Shown piece by piece: positions 24,200 to 31,312 of a DNA stretch of 31,312 bases. Position numbers and translations under genes: made by a program. Source of the DNA: an uncultured Psychrobacillus sp. (GTDB lineage Bacteria; Bacillota; Bacilli; Bacillales_A; Planococcaceae). The stretch lies in contig CAKQHO010000028.1 of NCBI GenBank assembly GCA_934234185.1, forward strand, positions 1 to 31,312, written 5' to 3'. The number at the start of each line of letters is the position of its first letter. Within the stretch, counting starts at the first letter, position 1. The notes beneath the pieces are model-generated. The model ran no database searches and was not told the DNA's origin. It worked only from the letters and a program-made list of their open reading frames with translations.

Positions 24200-25330
24200 T
24201 TGAAACGAGTAGAACTGATAGATATATCTAAGTCATATGACAAGCAAACAGATGTTATTTCTAATATTAACGTAACAATTGAGCCAGGTGAATTTTTTGT
24301 ACTCGTTGGGCCTTCCGGATGTGGAAAAAGTACAATGCTACGAATGATTGCGGGTCTTGAGGAAATAACTGGTGGGGTGCTTAAAATAGGTGAGAAAGAG
24401 GTAAATGATCTTTCACCTAGCAAACGTGATTTATCCATGGTTTTTCAAAACTACGCATTATATCCACATTTATCTGTGGAAGAAAATATTCAATTTGGGT
24501 TACATGTAAAAAAGGTATCAAAAGAAGAACGAGCTAAGCGTACTCAAGAGGTGGCTACGATGCTTGGACTTACAGACTATTTAAAGCGTAAGCCAAGAGA
24601 GCTATCAGGAGGGCAAAGGCAACGAGTTGCATTAGCAAGAGCAATCGTTAGTCAGGCACCAATTTGTCTAATGGATGAGCCACTTTCCAATTTAGATGCG
24701 AAACTCCGTGCACATATGCGTTCAGAAATAAGACAGATTCAAAGACGTTTAGGCATAACAATGATTTATGTAACACATGACCAAATTGAAGCTATGACCA
24801 TGGGGGACCGTATTATGATTCTCCATCAAGGTGATATCCAGCAAATTGGCAAGCCAATTGACATCTATAACAATCCTGCTAATCCTTTTGTAGCAACGTT
24901 TATAGGTTCGCCACCTATGAATATAGCAAATGGTACAGGAGATAAGGAATCGCATTCTATTATATTAAATGAATTGGTAAGTATTCCTGTCCCATTTGAG
25001 GATGCGAATTATATAAGGAATAACGTAATCGTGGGAATTCGTCCTGAGCATATCAAAGCCCCGACAACGAGTACGACAGAAGCAGAGAAGTTTATGATTG
25101 ATGTTGTGAATGTAGAGGTGCTTGGTAATGAAACCGTTTTCTCCTTCTTTATGAACGGGGAGCTTTGGAATGTTAAATGGAGTGGTCAATGGCAAATAGC
25201 AGTAGGAGATAAAATACCGGTAGTGATGAAATATGAGTCGTTCTGCTTTTTTGATAGTGAAACAAAGGAGATTATTAAAAAACCATCCGATATAGAAAAT
25301 CATGTTTTTGGTAAAGAGGTTCTTCTATGA
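24200..25330 (+). CDS. ugpC: glycerol-3-phosphate ABC transporter ATP-binding protein (UgpC/MsmK type)
   Basis: A 376-residue ATPase of the CUT1 (sugar/G3P) group. Walker A is GPSGCGKST (37-45), the Q-loop is Gln83 in MVFQNYALYPHLSV, the signature is LSGGQRQRVALARAIV (Ser136), Walker B is ICLMDEPLSNLDAKLR (Asp159, Glu160), and the switch His is 193. A TOBE-like regulatory domain fills the C-terminal 140 residues. MsmK-type proteins are similar and can serve several importers; the operon context and the neighbouring GDPD favour UgpC. The start is a TTG (24200) after GAGAGGGATGGG; a nearby ATG runs out of frame at once. The ATPase gene comes first in this operon, and it overlaps the permease gene by ATGA. 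Confidence 0.88.
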   Translation: MKRVELIDISKSYDKQTDVISNINVTIEPGEFFVLVGPSGCGKSTMLRMIAGLEEITGGVLKIGEKEVNDLSPSKRDLSMVFQNYALYPHLSVEENIQFGLHVKKVSKEERAKRTQEVATMLGLTDYLKRKPRELSGGQRQRVALARAIVSQAPICLMDEPLSNLDAKLRAHMRSEIRQIQRRLGITMIYVTHDQIEAMTMGDRIMILHQGDIQQIGKPIDIYNNPANPFVATFIGSPPMNIANGTGDKESHSIILNELVSIPVPFEDANYIRNNVIVGIRPEHIKAPTTSTTEAEKFMIDVVNVEVLGNETVFSFFMNGELWNVKWSGQWQIAVGDKIPVVMKYESFCFFDSETKEIIKKPSDIENHVFGKEVLL

Positions 25331-26238
25331 CAACTGTAAAAGTAAGGCCTAAGAAGAGCCTTTGGAGACGCTCATTAGATGCCAGAACAGCACTCCTTTA
25401 TTTATTGCCATCTATCTTATTGTTTTCCGTATTTATATTTTATCCTATGTTCCGGACTATTTATCTTAGCTTTTTCCTGACAAATCAGGCAGGAGAGGCT
25501 GCGTTATTTGTAGGTTTGGAGAACTATGCATACTTATTTGAGTCTGCTGCTTTTCGTAACAGTATAAAGGCGACCTTTTTATTTGTACTTTATACAGTGC
25601 CGACGGGTGTGATTATTGCCTTAGGCCTCGCGCTGCTTGCAAATGAGAAGCTAAAAGGAATTGGTATTTTCCGAACGATATATGCATCCACCATGGGGAT
25701 ATCGGTAGCAGCGTCTTCTGTTGTATGGTTATTTTTATTTCACCCAAGTATTGGGATGTTCAACAAAGTACTTAGCCTCATGAACCTACCGCAGGTGGAA
25801 TGGCTACTAGACCCGACATGGGCTTTGTTATCTGTGTCGCTGACAACAATTTGGTTAAATACAGGATTTTCCTTTCTAATTATATTGGGAGGCTTACAAA
25901 ATATTGATGAGCATTTATACGAAAGTGCGAGAATAGATGGTGCGAGCTACTGGTATCGTCTACGCCGCATTACAATTCCGATGCTGTCTCCAACATTGTT
26001 TTTTATTATCACGATTTCCTTGATTAATGCATTTCAAACATTCGGGCAGGTTGATATCCTAACAAAAGGCGGGCCTTCTCAATCTACGAATCTAATCGTA
26101 TATTCCATCTACCGAGAAGCCTTCGTCAACTACCAGTTTGGAACAGCGAGTGCTCAGGCTGTGTTCTTATTTGTATGTATCTTAATCTTTACGATTATAC
26201 AATTTAAGCTTGGTGAGAGGAAGGTGCATTACCAATGA
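25327..26238 (+). CDS. ugpA: glycerol-3-phosphate ABC transporter permease UgpA
   Basis: A 303-residue permease with six membrane segments, of the CUT1 MalF/UgpA group. After a basic N-terminus comes TALLYLLPSILLFSVFIFYPMFRTIYLSFF, the usual first-helix region. The ATPase-contact loop reads YESARIDGASYWYRLRRITIPMLSPTLFFI (about 198-228), with the conserved EAA-type core (E-A-x-DGA-x9-IxxP). It pairs with the next permease, UgpE. Both ends overlap neighbours by ATGA, so translation of ugpC, ugpA and ugpE is coupled. Specificity for G3P rather than a sugar rests on context, not on the sequence itself. Confidence 0.88.
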   Translation: MTTVKVRPKKSLWRRSLDARTALLYLLPSILLFSVFIFYPMFRTIYLSFFLTNQAGEAALFVGLENYAYLFESAAFRNSIKATFLFVLYTVPTGVIIALGLALLANEKLKGIGIFRTIYASTMGISVAASSVVWLFLFHPSIGMFNKVLSLMNLPQVEWLLDPTWALLSVSLTTIWLNTGFSFLIILGGLQNIDEHLYESARIDGASYWYRLRRITIPMLSPTLFFIITISLINAFQTFGQVDILTKGGPSQSTNLIVYSIYREAFVNYQFGTASAQAVFLFVCILIFTIIQFKLGERKVHYQ

Positions 26239-27047
26239 GAGTATTTAAGCGCATCTTACTCTATCTGTTACTAACTGTAACGGCATTAGTCATGTTCTTC
26301 CCGATTATTTACGCATTCATGGTGAGCTTTATGACTGGTGGAGAGATTTTACAAGGGAAGTTTTTCCCGTCCACGATTTCGCTTGATAACTATGAGCGAG
26401 TGTTTGACAGGCTTCCGCTATTGCAATACTTATTAAACAGCTTTATCGTTTCTGCTGGTGTAATGGTTGGTCAGTTGATTGTATGTAGCTTAGCAGCATA
26501 TGCTTTTGTTTTTATTCCATTTAAGGGAAGAGATCTTGTGTTTTTCATCTTCATCTCCACAATGATGATTCCTTGGGAAGCGACGATGATTCCAAACTTC
26601 TTTACCATTCAAAAGCTGGACTGGATTAATACGTATCAGGGCCTAACAATACCGTTCTTTGCTCTAGCCTTTGGGACATTCCTATTAAGACAGCACTTTA
26701 AAACCATTCCAAAGGAGTTGCATGAGGCAGCGCAAATTGCAGGTTTAAGTAGATTCGCCTTCTTTATACGAGTAATTTTACCAGTTTCGAAGACTAGTCT
26801 TGTTACATTAGGGGCTTATGGTTTTCTGACTACCTGGAATATGTATTTATGGCCATTACTAGTAACAACAAACAACTCTGTACGTACTGTGCAAATCGGT
26901 CTTAAACAATTACAGTCGCAAGAGGTTGCAACAGAATGGGGGGTGGTTATGGCCGGAGTAATTGTGGTTATTATTCCGACACTACTATTACTTTTCTTAG
27001 GACAAAAGCAATTGCAAAAGGGGTTAACGCAAGGCGCTTTAAAATAA
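26235..27047 (+). CDS. ugpE: glycerol-3-phosphate ABC transporter permease UgpE
   Basis: A 270-residue permease with six membrane segments, of the CUT1 MalG/UgpE group. It shows FPIIYAFMVSF in the first helix region, MMIPWEATMIPNFFTIQKLDWINTYQGLTIPF in the middle, and the ATPase-contact loop ELHEAAQIAGLSRFAFFIRVILPVSKTSL (about 159-187). TTWNMYLWPLLVT follows, which in UgpE-type permeases is WNxYLWPL. This resemblance supports the Ugp rather than the maltose subgroup, though not decisively. The ATG overlaps the ugpA stop, and the binding-protein gene starts 33 bp downstream with its own ribosome binding site. Confidence 0.88.
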   Translation: MRVFKRILLYLLLTVTALVMFFPIIYAFMVSFMTGGEILQGKFFPSTISLDNYERVFDRLPLLQYLLNSFIVSAGVMVGQLIVCSLAAYAFVFIPFKGRDLVFFIFISTMMIPWEATMIPNFFTIQKLDWINTYQGLTIPFFALAFGTFLLRQHFKTIPKELHEAAQIAGLSRFAFFIRVILPVSKTSLVTLGAYGFLTTWNMYLWPLLVTTNNSVRTVQIGLKQLQSQEVATEWGVVMAGVIVVIIPTLLLLFLGQKQLQKGLTQGALK

Positions 27048-27080
27048 CAATTGTTTGAAACTACTAAAAGAGGTGTAAAA

Positions 27081-28439
27081 ATGGGGAAGAAATGTAAAAT
27101 CACTTGGTTAGTAATGCTATTAATGGGGATCTTTTTGTTAGCAGCTTGTTCAAATAGTGACAGTGGGAAATCTGATACACTGAAAAAGAGCGATGAGGAT
27201 GTAGTAAAAACAGAAGATGGTAAAACAGTTATCTCCTTCTGGCATGCCATGTCGGGAGCAGGGCAAGAAGCCTTGGAGAAGATTGTAGCAGATTTTAACG
27301 CTTCTCAGGAAGATTATGAAGTAAGAGCAGAATTCCAAGGCTCTTATGAGGAGTCCTTAACAAAGCTTCGTAGTGTTGGTGGAACAGCGGATGCTCCAGC
27401 GATTACACAGGTTTTTGAAGTAGGAACTAAGTATATGATTGATAGTGGTTATATCGAGCCGATGCAAAAATTTATCGATGAAGATAACTATGACCTTTCT
27501 CAATTAGAAGAAAACATCTTGAACTATTATTCTTTGGATGGAGAGTTATATTCTATGCCGTTTAACTCCTCTACTCCGGTAATGTTATACAACAAGGATG
27601 CGTTTAAGGCAGCAGGTTTAGATCCTGAAAACCCGCCACAAACTTTCCAAGAAGTAATTGACGCTGCTGAAAAGTTAACAACAAACGATATGAAAGGTTT
27701 CTCTATGCTGACGTATGGCTGGTTCTTTGAACAGCTTGTAGCAACACAAGGTGGGCTGTATGTAAACGAAGAGAATGGACGCGCTGGAGATGCAACGGAA
27801 GCGGTATTTAATGGGGAAGAAGGTCTGCGTGTATTTAACTTCTTAGATACCATGAACAAAGCAGGTACATTCGGTAACTTCGGTACAAACTGGGATGATA
27901 TCCGTGCGGCATTCCAATCAGGAAAAGTAGCAATGTATATGGACTCTTCAGCAGGAGTACGTGGAATCATCGACAATGCTCCTTTCGAGGTTGGTGCAGC
28001 ATTCATTCCTTACGCCGATGAAGTAGAAAGACAAGGGGTGGCAATTGGTGGGGCATCTCTCTGGATGTCTAAAGGAATTGCAGATATCGAGCAAAAAGCT
28101 GCATGGGAGTTCATGAAATACTTAACAACTCCTGAGGTGCAAGCACAATGGCACTTAAGCACAGGCTATTTCGCTATTAACCCTGCTGCTTATGAGGAAG
28201 AAATCGTAAAAAAAGCATGGGAAGAATTTCCACAACTTAAAGTGACGGTGGAGCAGCTGCAAAGCACGGAGCCTTCTATTGCAACACAAGGGGCACTAAT
28301 CTCCGTATTCCCAGAATCTCGCCAACAAATCGTTAATGCCCTAGAGAATCTTTACCAGGGGATGGATCCTAAGGAAGTTTTAGATCAAGCAGCGGAAGGC
28401 ACGAATCGTGCGATTGAAATAGCAAATAAGACAAAGTAA
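27081..28439 (+). CDS. ugpB: glycerol-3-phosphate-binding lipoprotein UgpB
   Basis: A 452-residue extracytoplasmic binding protein with signal peptide and lipobox LLAAC (Cys23). The mature protein begins TVISFWHAMSGAGQEALEKIVADFNASQEDYEV, the common opening of UgpB-type proteins (WHAMxGxxxE). It continues with MPFNSSTPVMLYNKDAFKAAGLDPENPPQTFQEV, again close to UgpB, and ends in family-typical helices with YQGMDPKEVLDQAAEGTNRAIE. It should deliver G3P or a glycerophosphodiester to UgpAE. The ATG at 27081 has AGAGGTG 5 bases upstream; a TTG ten codons earlier has no ribosome binding site and would spoil the signal peptide. It is last in ugpC-ugpA-ugpE-ugpB, unlike the ugpB-first order of enteric bacteria. 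Confidence 0.9.
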   Translation: MGKKCKITWLVMLLMGIFLLAACSNSDSGKSDTLKKSDEDVVKTEDGKTVISFWHAMSGAGQEALEKIVADFNASQEDYEVRAEFQGSYEESLTKLRSVGGTADAPAITQVFEVGTKYMIDSGYIEPMQKFIDEDNYDLSQLEENILNYYSLDGELYSMPFNSSTPVMLYNKDAFKAAGLDPENPPQTFQEVIDAAEKLTTNDMKGFSMLTYGWFFEQLVATQGGLYVNEENGRAGDATEAVFNGEEGLRVFNFLDTMNKAGTFGNFGTNWDDIRAAFQSGKVAMYMDSSAGVRGIIDNAPFEVGAAFIPYADEVERQGVAIGGASLWMSKGIADIEQKAAWEFMKYLTTPEVQAQWHLSTGYFAINPAAYEEEIVKKAWEEFPQLKVTVEQLQSTEPSIATQGALISVFPESRQQIVNALENLYQGMDPKEVLDQAAEGTNRAIEIANKTK

Positions 28440-28446
28440 TAAGCAG

Positions 28447-28482
28447 TAAGCGAGAAGCCGTTTTAGCTTCTCGCTTATTTTT
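28447..28482 (+). terminator. terminator of the ugp operon
   Basis: TAAGCGAGAAGC (28447-28458) pairs perfectly over 12 bp with GCTTCTCGCTTA (28466-28477) around a 7-nt loop, followed by five T residues. Confidence 0.93.
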
Positions 28483-28772
28483 ATTGAGTTAGAAATTATA
28501 TAGTTTGTATTTAATATAGAGAAACTAGCTTAACTGTATTTTTATTATATTCTATTTGATTTTGTAGAAATTCTCCTAATAACCTCTTCGGCTTTTTGTT
28601 GAGAAGAGAGGAAATTAAGCATAATGGAATCGGAAAACATTAAAAGGAGCGTCTCAGAAGCTTATTTAGACAAACACTGGAGAGTTATTTGACTAAACTA
28701 ACTATTTAACTTCTCCTATAAAATTTGTTATGATAAAGTGATGGACAAAATTTGAAAAAGGTGGAGTAAAAA
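28483..28772. other. gene-free stretch between ugpB and trhO, possible decayed coding DNA
   Basis: 290 bases without a convincing gene. At 28624-28692 a 22-codon frame reads MESENIKRSVSEAYLDKHWR before its end. The same frame stays open upstream to a stop at 28600-28602, giving EERKLSI before the Met. The composition is protein-like, but no family is recognised and the ribosome binding site is poor. It may be a remnant of a lost gene or mobile element. Bases 28706-28734 hold the likely trhO promoter. Confidence 0.35.
28706..28734 (+). promoter_or_regulatory. sigma-A-type promoter of trhO
   Basis: TTAACT (28706-28711) and TATGAT (28729-28734) with a 17-bp spacer, 39 bp before the start codon. 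Confidence 0.5.
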
Positions 28773-29720
28773 ATGGACACACATGCATACAGAGTATTAC
28801 TTTACTACAAATATGTCCCGATTGAAGATCCAGTAACATTTGCGCAAGATCATCTTGCTGCATGTAAGGAAATTGGGTTAAAAGGGCGTATTTTAGTATC
28901 AAACGAAGGTATTAACGGAACTTGTTCCGGAACAATTGAACAAACAGACGCATATATGGACATGATGAAGGCGGACGAGCGATTCGCTGACATGGTGTTT
29001 AAAATAGATGAAGCAGATGGTCATGCATTCAAGAAGATGCATGTTCGTCCGAAGAAAGAAATTGTTCACTTAGGATTAGAGGAAGATATCAACCCGAACG
29101 AACTAACTGGGAAATATCTATCACCAAAGGAATTCTTCGAACAAATGCAAGCAGAGGATACGGTAGTAATCGATGCTCGTAATGACTATGAATTTGATCT
29201 AGGTCACTTCCGCGGCGCAATTCGTCCGGATATTCGTAACTTCCGCGATCTTCCAGAGTGGATTCGCGATAACAAAGAGTTGTTTGAGGGAAAAAAGGTA
29301 TTAACTTATTGCACAGGTGGTATTCGCTGTGAAAAATTCTCTGGCTGGCTTGTAAGAGAAGGCTTTGAGGATGTGGCTCAACTACACGGTGGTATTGCTA
29401 CTTACGGAAAAGATCCTGAGGTTCGTGGACAATTGTGGGATGGACAAATGTATGTATTTGATGAGCGTATTGCTGTTCCGGTTAACCAAGTTGAACATGT
29501 AGTAGTAGGGAAAGACCATTTCACTGGAGAGCCATGTGAACGCTATGTAAACTGTGCAAACCCAGATTGTAATGACAAAATCCTTTGCTCGGAAGAAAAC
29601 GAACATAAATATTTACGAAGCTGCTCTGATGAATGCCGTGTACATCCGCGCAATCGCTACATTGTAGAACACAATTTATCGGAAGAAGAAGTACAAGAAA
29701 GACTAGCAGCAATTAAATAA
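28773..29720 (+). CDS. trhO: tRNA uridine-34 hydroxylase TrhO (rhodanese-like)
   Basis: A 315-residue protein of the YceA/YbfQ (TrhO) family. The N-terminal domain (about 1-95) contains GRILVSNEGINGTCSG, a hallmark of the family. A rhodanese domain (about 118-215) has the active loop YCTGGIRCEK with Cys180. The C-terminal tail carries six cysteines (255, 261, 266, 272, 284, 288) in NCANPDCNDKILC and RSCSDECR, which probably bind a metal. TrhO uses oxygen to make 5-hydroxyuridine at the wobble base of certain tRNAs, the first step towards methoxyuridine in Bacillus. AAAGGTGGAG precedes the ATG. It is a single-gene unit with its own promoter and terminator. Confidence 0.93.
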   Translation: MDTHAYRVLLYYKYVPIEDPVTFAQDHLAACKEIGLKGRILVSNEGINGTCSGTIEQTDAYMDMMKADERFADMVFKIDEADGHAFKKMHVRPKKEIVHLGLEEDINPNELTGKYLSPKEFFEQMQAEDTVVIDARNDYEFDLGHFRGAIRPDIRNFRDLPEWIRDNKELFEGKKVLTYCTGGIRCEKFSGWLVREGFEDVAQLHGGIATYGKDPEVRGQLWDGQMYVFDERIAVPVNQVEHVVVGKDHFTGEPCERYVNCANPDCNDKILCSEENEHKYLRSCSDECRVHPRNRYIVEHNLSEEEVQERLAAIK

Positions 29721-29727
29721 ATTTTTG

Positions 29728-29757
29728 AAGTCCATGCTTTCGAGCATGGGCTTTTCT
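29728..29757 (+). terminator. terminator of trhO
   Basis: An 11-pair stem with one G-U pair (29728-29738 with 29743-29753) closed by a TTCG tetraloop, ending in TTTTCTT, 8 bases after the trhO stop. Confidence 0.85.
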
Positions 29758-29897
29758 TATTCAAGGCTGCTAATTGGACTTCGCCAAATAATTATTTTAT
29801 TGGCACTAAAAACATAAAATGGAATAAAGGGATTTACTGGCCTTTAGCGAAGACTAATAGAGAGTTCGTTTTTCACTAATAGAATGGAGGGACGTAT

Positions 29898-30335
29898 ATG
29901 GCAATCGAAGTAAGGAAGATTTCTGATTTGATTCAAGAGGACGTATCCAAGTTAGTACAAGAAAGCGAAAAAGAGGGGTATCGGTTTGTCTCCCGGCTTG
30001 TGTCGGAGTACAAGGATGGTACAAACACATTTAGGGAAGAAGGAGAAGCACTTTATGGGGCGTGGGATGGGGAGGTTATCGTGGCTATAGGAGGATTAAA
30101 TAGACATTCTGTGGATAGTACATCGGCTCGACTTCATCGCTTCTATGTACTTCCAGAATACCGTCGAAAAGGTATCGGAGGTCAATTGTTCCGACTGATT
30201 TCTGAGGAGGCAAAGGAAAACTTCGAAGAAATCACAACCAAAACAGAATCAGCAAAGGCAGATGCATTTTACCGAGCGGTTGGTTTCATTTTCGATGGAA
30301 GATCCGCAGATACTACGCATGTGATAGGACTATAA
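29898..30335 (+). CDS. GNAT family N-acetyltransferase
   Basis: A 145-residue acetyltransferase, a single GNAT domain. The acetyl-CoA loop is RRKGIGGQLF in RFYVLPEYRRKGIGGQLFRLI (about 80-100), and AFYRAVGF near residue 125 is the usual motif-B end. The beta-4 region GEVIVAIGGLNRH fits the fold. The acceptor is unknown. GGAGGG lies 5-6 bases before the ATG. Upstream, the 9-mer ACTAATAGA occurs twice with a 22-bp period (29853-29861 and 29875-29883), the second copy just before the ribosome binding site; its meaning is unknown. A terminator at 30418 follows. Confidence 0.88.
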   Translation: MAIEVRKISDLIQEDVSKLVQESEKEGYRFVSRLVSEYKDGTNTFREEGEALYGAWDGEVIVAIGGLNRHSVDSTSARLHRFYVLPEYRRKGIGGQLFRLISEEAKENFEEITTKTESAKADAFYRAVGFIFDGRSADTTHVIGL

Positions 30336-30417
30336 GCGGTATTACTAGAATTTAAACCTCTTAATAATATAGGTAATTTTAGGGAATGTAAAATCTCTTG
30401 AACCCTTGATATGCCTG

Positions 30418-30456
30418 AAAGCATTCTGTTCTTATACAGGATGCTTTTATTTTTTG
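30418..30456 (+). terminator. terminator of the second GNAT gene
   Basis: A 12-pair stem with one G-U pair (30418-30429 with 30436-30447) and a 6-nt loop, followed by a long T-rich tract (TTTTATTTTTT). Confidence 0.88.
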
Positions 30457-30479
30457 AAACTTTTTTGTAAGCAGAGCTT

Positions 30480-30508
30480 TTGAATATTCATCAGTATTCT
30501 AATATAAT
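30480..30508 (+). promoter_or_regulatory. sigma-A promoter of the azoreductase gene
   Basis: TTGAAT (30480-30485) and a perfect TATAAT (30503-30508) are separated by 17 bp, about 48 bp before the azoreductase start. This is the best promoter match in the window. Confidence 0.75.
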
Positions 30509-30555
30509 GAGAAAGTCTTGAATTTGAGATAAAACCACAGCTGTAAAGGAGTACT

Positions 30556-31203
30556 ATGATGAATATATTAGTAATAAAGGCGAACAATCGCCCAGCAACA
30601 GAAGCAATTTCAAGTAAAATGCATGAAACTTTCATGAATGAATTACAGGGGAAAGCCCTTAATATAACAACATACGATGTATATGAGGAAGATACTCCAT
30701 ACTTCGGACAAGATCTCTTCAATGCATTTGGGAAAATGCAAAACGGCGACGAATTAACAGAATTAGAGGCTCGATTAGTAGCTGCTAAGCAAAAGGCAAT
30801 GGATTTACTTGCAGCTGCTGATGTAGTGGTATTCGCATTCCCTCTTTGGAATTTAACAATTCCTGCAAAGCTTCAAACATTTATTGACTATGTATACGCT
30901 GCTGGATTTGCATTTAAATATGATTCAGAGGGTAATATGATTCAGTTGATGAAGGATAAAAAAGCAATCTTCCTTAATGCTCGCGGTGGTGTTTATTCTA
31001 CTCCAGAAGCAGCTCCAATGGAAATGGCTGTAAATTATATGCGCGCAGTCTTCGGTGGAGTTTTCGGTATGGAAATTATAGATGAAGTAATTATTGAAGG
31101 TCATAATGCTATGCCTGAGAAAGCCGCTGGAATTATTGAAAACGGTATGAACGAGGTAAAAGCTGCTGCTAAACGCTTAGCTTCATTAGCTGTAAATGCA
31201 TAA
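30556..31203 (+). CDS. azoR: FMN-dependent NADH-azoreductase (quinone reductase)
   Basis: A 215-residue flavodoxin-fold enzyme of the AzoR (AcpD) family. The FMN-phosphate loop near the N-terminus is KANNRPATEAIS. The segment FAFPLWNLTIPAKLQTFIDYV (about 94-114) and NARGGVYS (about 141-148) are the flavin and substrate contact regions of the family. It reduces quinones and azo compounds by two electrons using NADH. In Bacillus such enzymes (AzoR1/AzoR2) protect against electrophilic and thiol stress, but I see no regulatory site that proves this here. AAAGGAG precedes two adjacent ATG codons; the first is listed, and the second (30559) has slightly better spacing. It ends with two hairpins. 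Confidence 0.93.
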   Translation: MMNILVIKANNRPATEAISSKMHETFMNELQGKALNITTYDVYEEDTPYFGQDLFNAFGKMQNGDELTELEARLVAAKQKAMDLLAAADVVVFAFPLWNLTIPAKLQTFIDYVYAAGFAFKYDSEGNMIQLMKDKKAIFLNARGGVYSTPEAAPMEMAVNYMRAVFGGVFGMEIIDEVIIEGHNAMPEKAAGIIENGMNEVKAAAKRLASLAVNA

Positions 31204-31219
31204 TGGTATAAGTAATAAG

Positions 31220-31241
31220 GAAGCCGACGATTGTCGGCTTC
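31220..31241 (+). terminator. first hairpin after azoR
   Basis: GAAGCCGAC and GTCGGCTTC form a perfect 9-bp stem with a GATT loop (31220-31241). No U-tract follows directly; it stands 2 bases before a second, terminator-type hairpin. Confidence 0.6.
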
Positions 31242-31242
31242 A

Positions 31243-31291
31243 GACTGTAGACAAACTCCAGAAATTTTGGAATTTGCCTACAGTCTTTTTT
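31243..31291 (+). terminator. long-stem terminator after azoR
   Basis: GACTGTAG (31243-31250) pairs with CTACAGTC (31278-31285), and inner bases extend the stem to about 18 positions with two mismatches. Six T residues follow (31286-31291). Confidence 0.88.
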
Positions 31292-31312
31292 CTTTTAAAA
31301 TAGAAGTAACGC

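Noticed and set aside
24172..24438. 88-codon minus-strand frame opposite the ugpC-like gene start
   Set aside because: Its translation is the antisense shadow of the Walker A region, with no ribosome binding site.
27051..27080. TTG start for the UgpB-like protein
   Set aside because: There is no ribosome binding site before it, and it would add ten residues ahead of a normal signal peptide.
28706..28734. TTGACT at 28689-28694 as the trhO -35
   Set aside because: The nearest -10-like sequence leaves a spacer of about 21 bp; TTAACT at 28706 with TATGAT has a 17-bp spacer.
19421..29868. 13-mer AATAGAGAGTTCG present in two gaps (19421-19433 and 29856-29868)
   Set aside because: The flanks do not align, and a few 13-base matches are expected by chance in 31 kb of AT-rich DNA.
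1..31312. CRISPR arrays, tRNA genes, integrases, complete transposases
   Set aside because: No regular spaced repeats, cloverleaf-type sequences or recombinase motifs were seen in reading the window, although I could not run dedicated searches.

Overview
The window is low-GC, Gram-positive chromosomal DNA from the order Bacillales. The supporting signs are strong AGGAGG-type ribosome binding sites, frequent GTG and TTG starts, many U-tract terminators, short-lipobox lipoproteins, and gene sets known from Bacillus (des-desK-desR, yxlE-yxlF-yxlG, ykuE, yqxD, a TrhO/YbfQ-type gene). A complete membrane-fluidity cold-sensing unit fits a psychrotolerant soil or water bacterium, perhaps of the Planococcaceae/Caryophanaceae (Psychrobacillus-, Lysinibacillus- or Sporosarcina-like). 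The genus is inference. I see no prophage, integron, CRISPR array or complete insertion sequence, so this reads as core chromosome.

Layout. 1-110: the 3' end of a 5S rRNA and its terminator, so the window starts at the end of an rrn operon. 384-4786: a small haem-oxidase-like membrane protein, a pirin, a secreted alpha/beta-hydrolase lipoprotein, and a GNAT/EamA-transporter pair. 4890-7506: an apparent operon of a YxlE-like peptide, an ABC ATPase and a permease (the SigY-linked yxlEFG module, here without sigY nearby), followed by a protein with a HEPN-like N-terminus and two CBS motifs. 7766-9878: a YkuE-type phosphoesterase convergent with two unrecognised exported proteins. 9967-12814: desR, desK and the fatty-acid desaturase gene des, with a terminator between des and desK and two palindromes upstream of des. 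12967-14451: a PutP-type sodium/proline symporter.

14578-19342: sbcD, sbcC and a nucleoside deaminase in one operon, closed by a strong terminator. 19704-22403: a three-gene SsuABC/TauABC-type importer of unknown substrate. 22659-23105: a YaiI/YqxD protein. 23108-28439: a secreted glycerophosphodiester phosphodiesterase divergent from a four-gene Ugp-type glycerol-3-phosphate importer, a likely scavenging pathway with Pho-box-like repeats between the two arms. 28773-31203: TrhO-type tRNA hydroxylase, a GNAT acetyltransferase and an FMN azoreductase, each with its own terminator.

The clearest functional units are Des-DesK-DesR (cold-induced lipid desaturation), SbcCD (DNA end processing) and GDPD-Ugp (phosphodiester hydrolysis, then G3P uptake). 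The less well understood parts are the HEPN-CBS protein, the orphan yxlEFG set, the exported pair at 8588-9878, the substrate of the SsuABC-like importer, and two gene-free stretches (19410-19703 and 28483-28772) that may hold gene remnants. No clearly new multi-gene system stands out.
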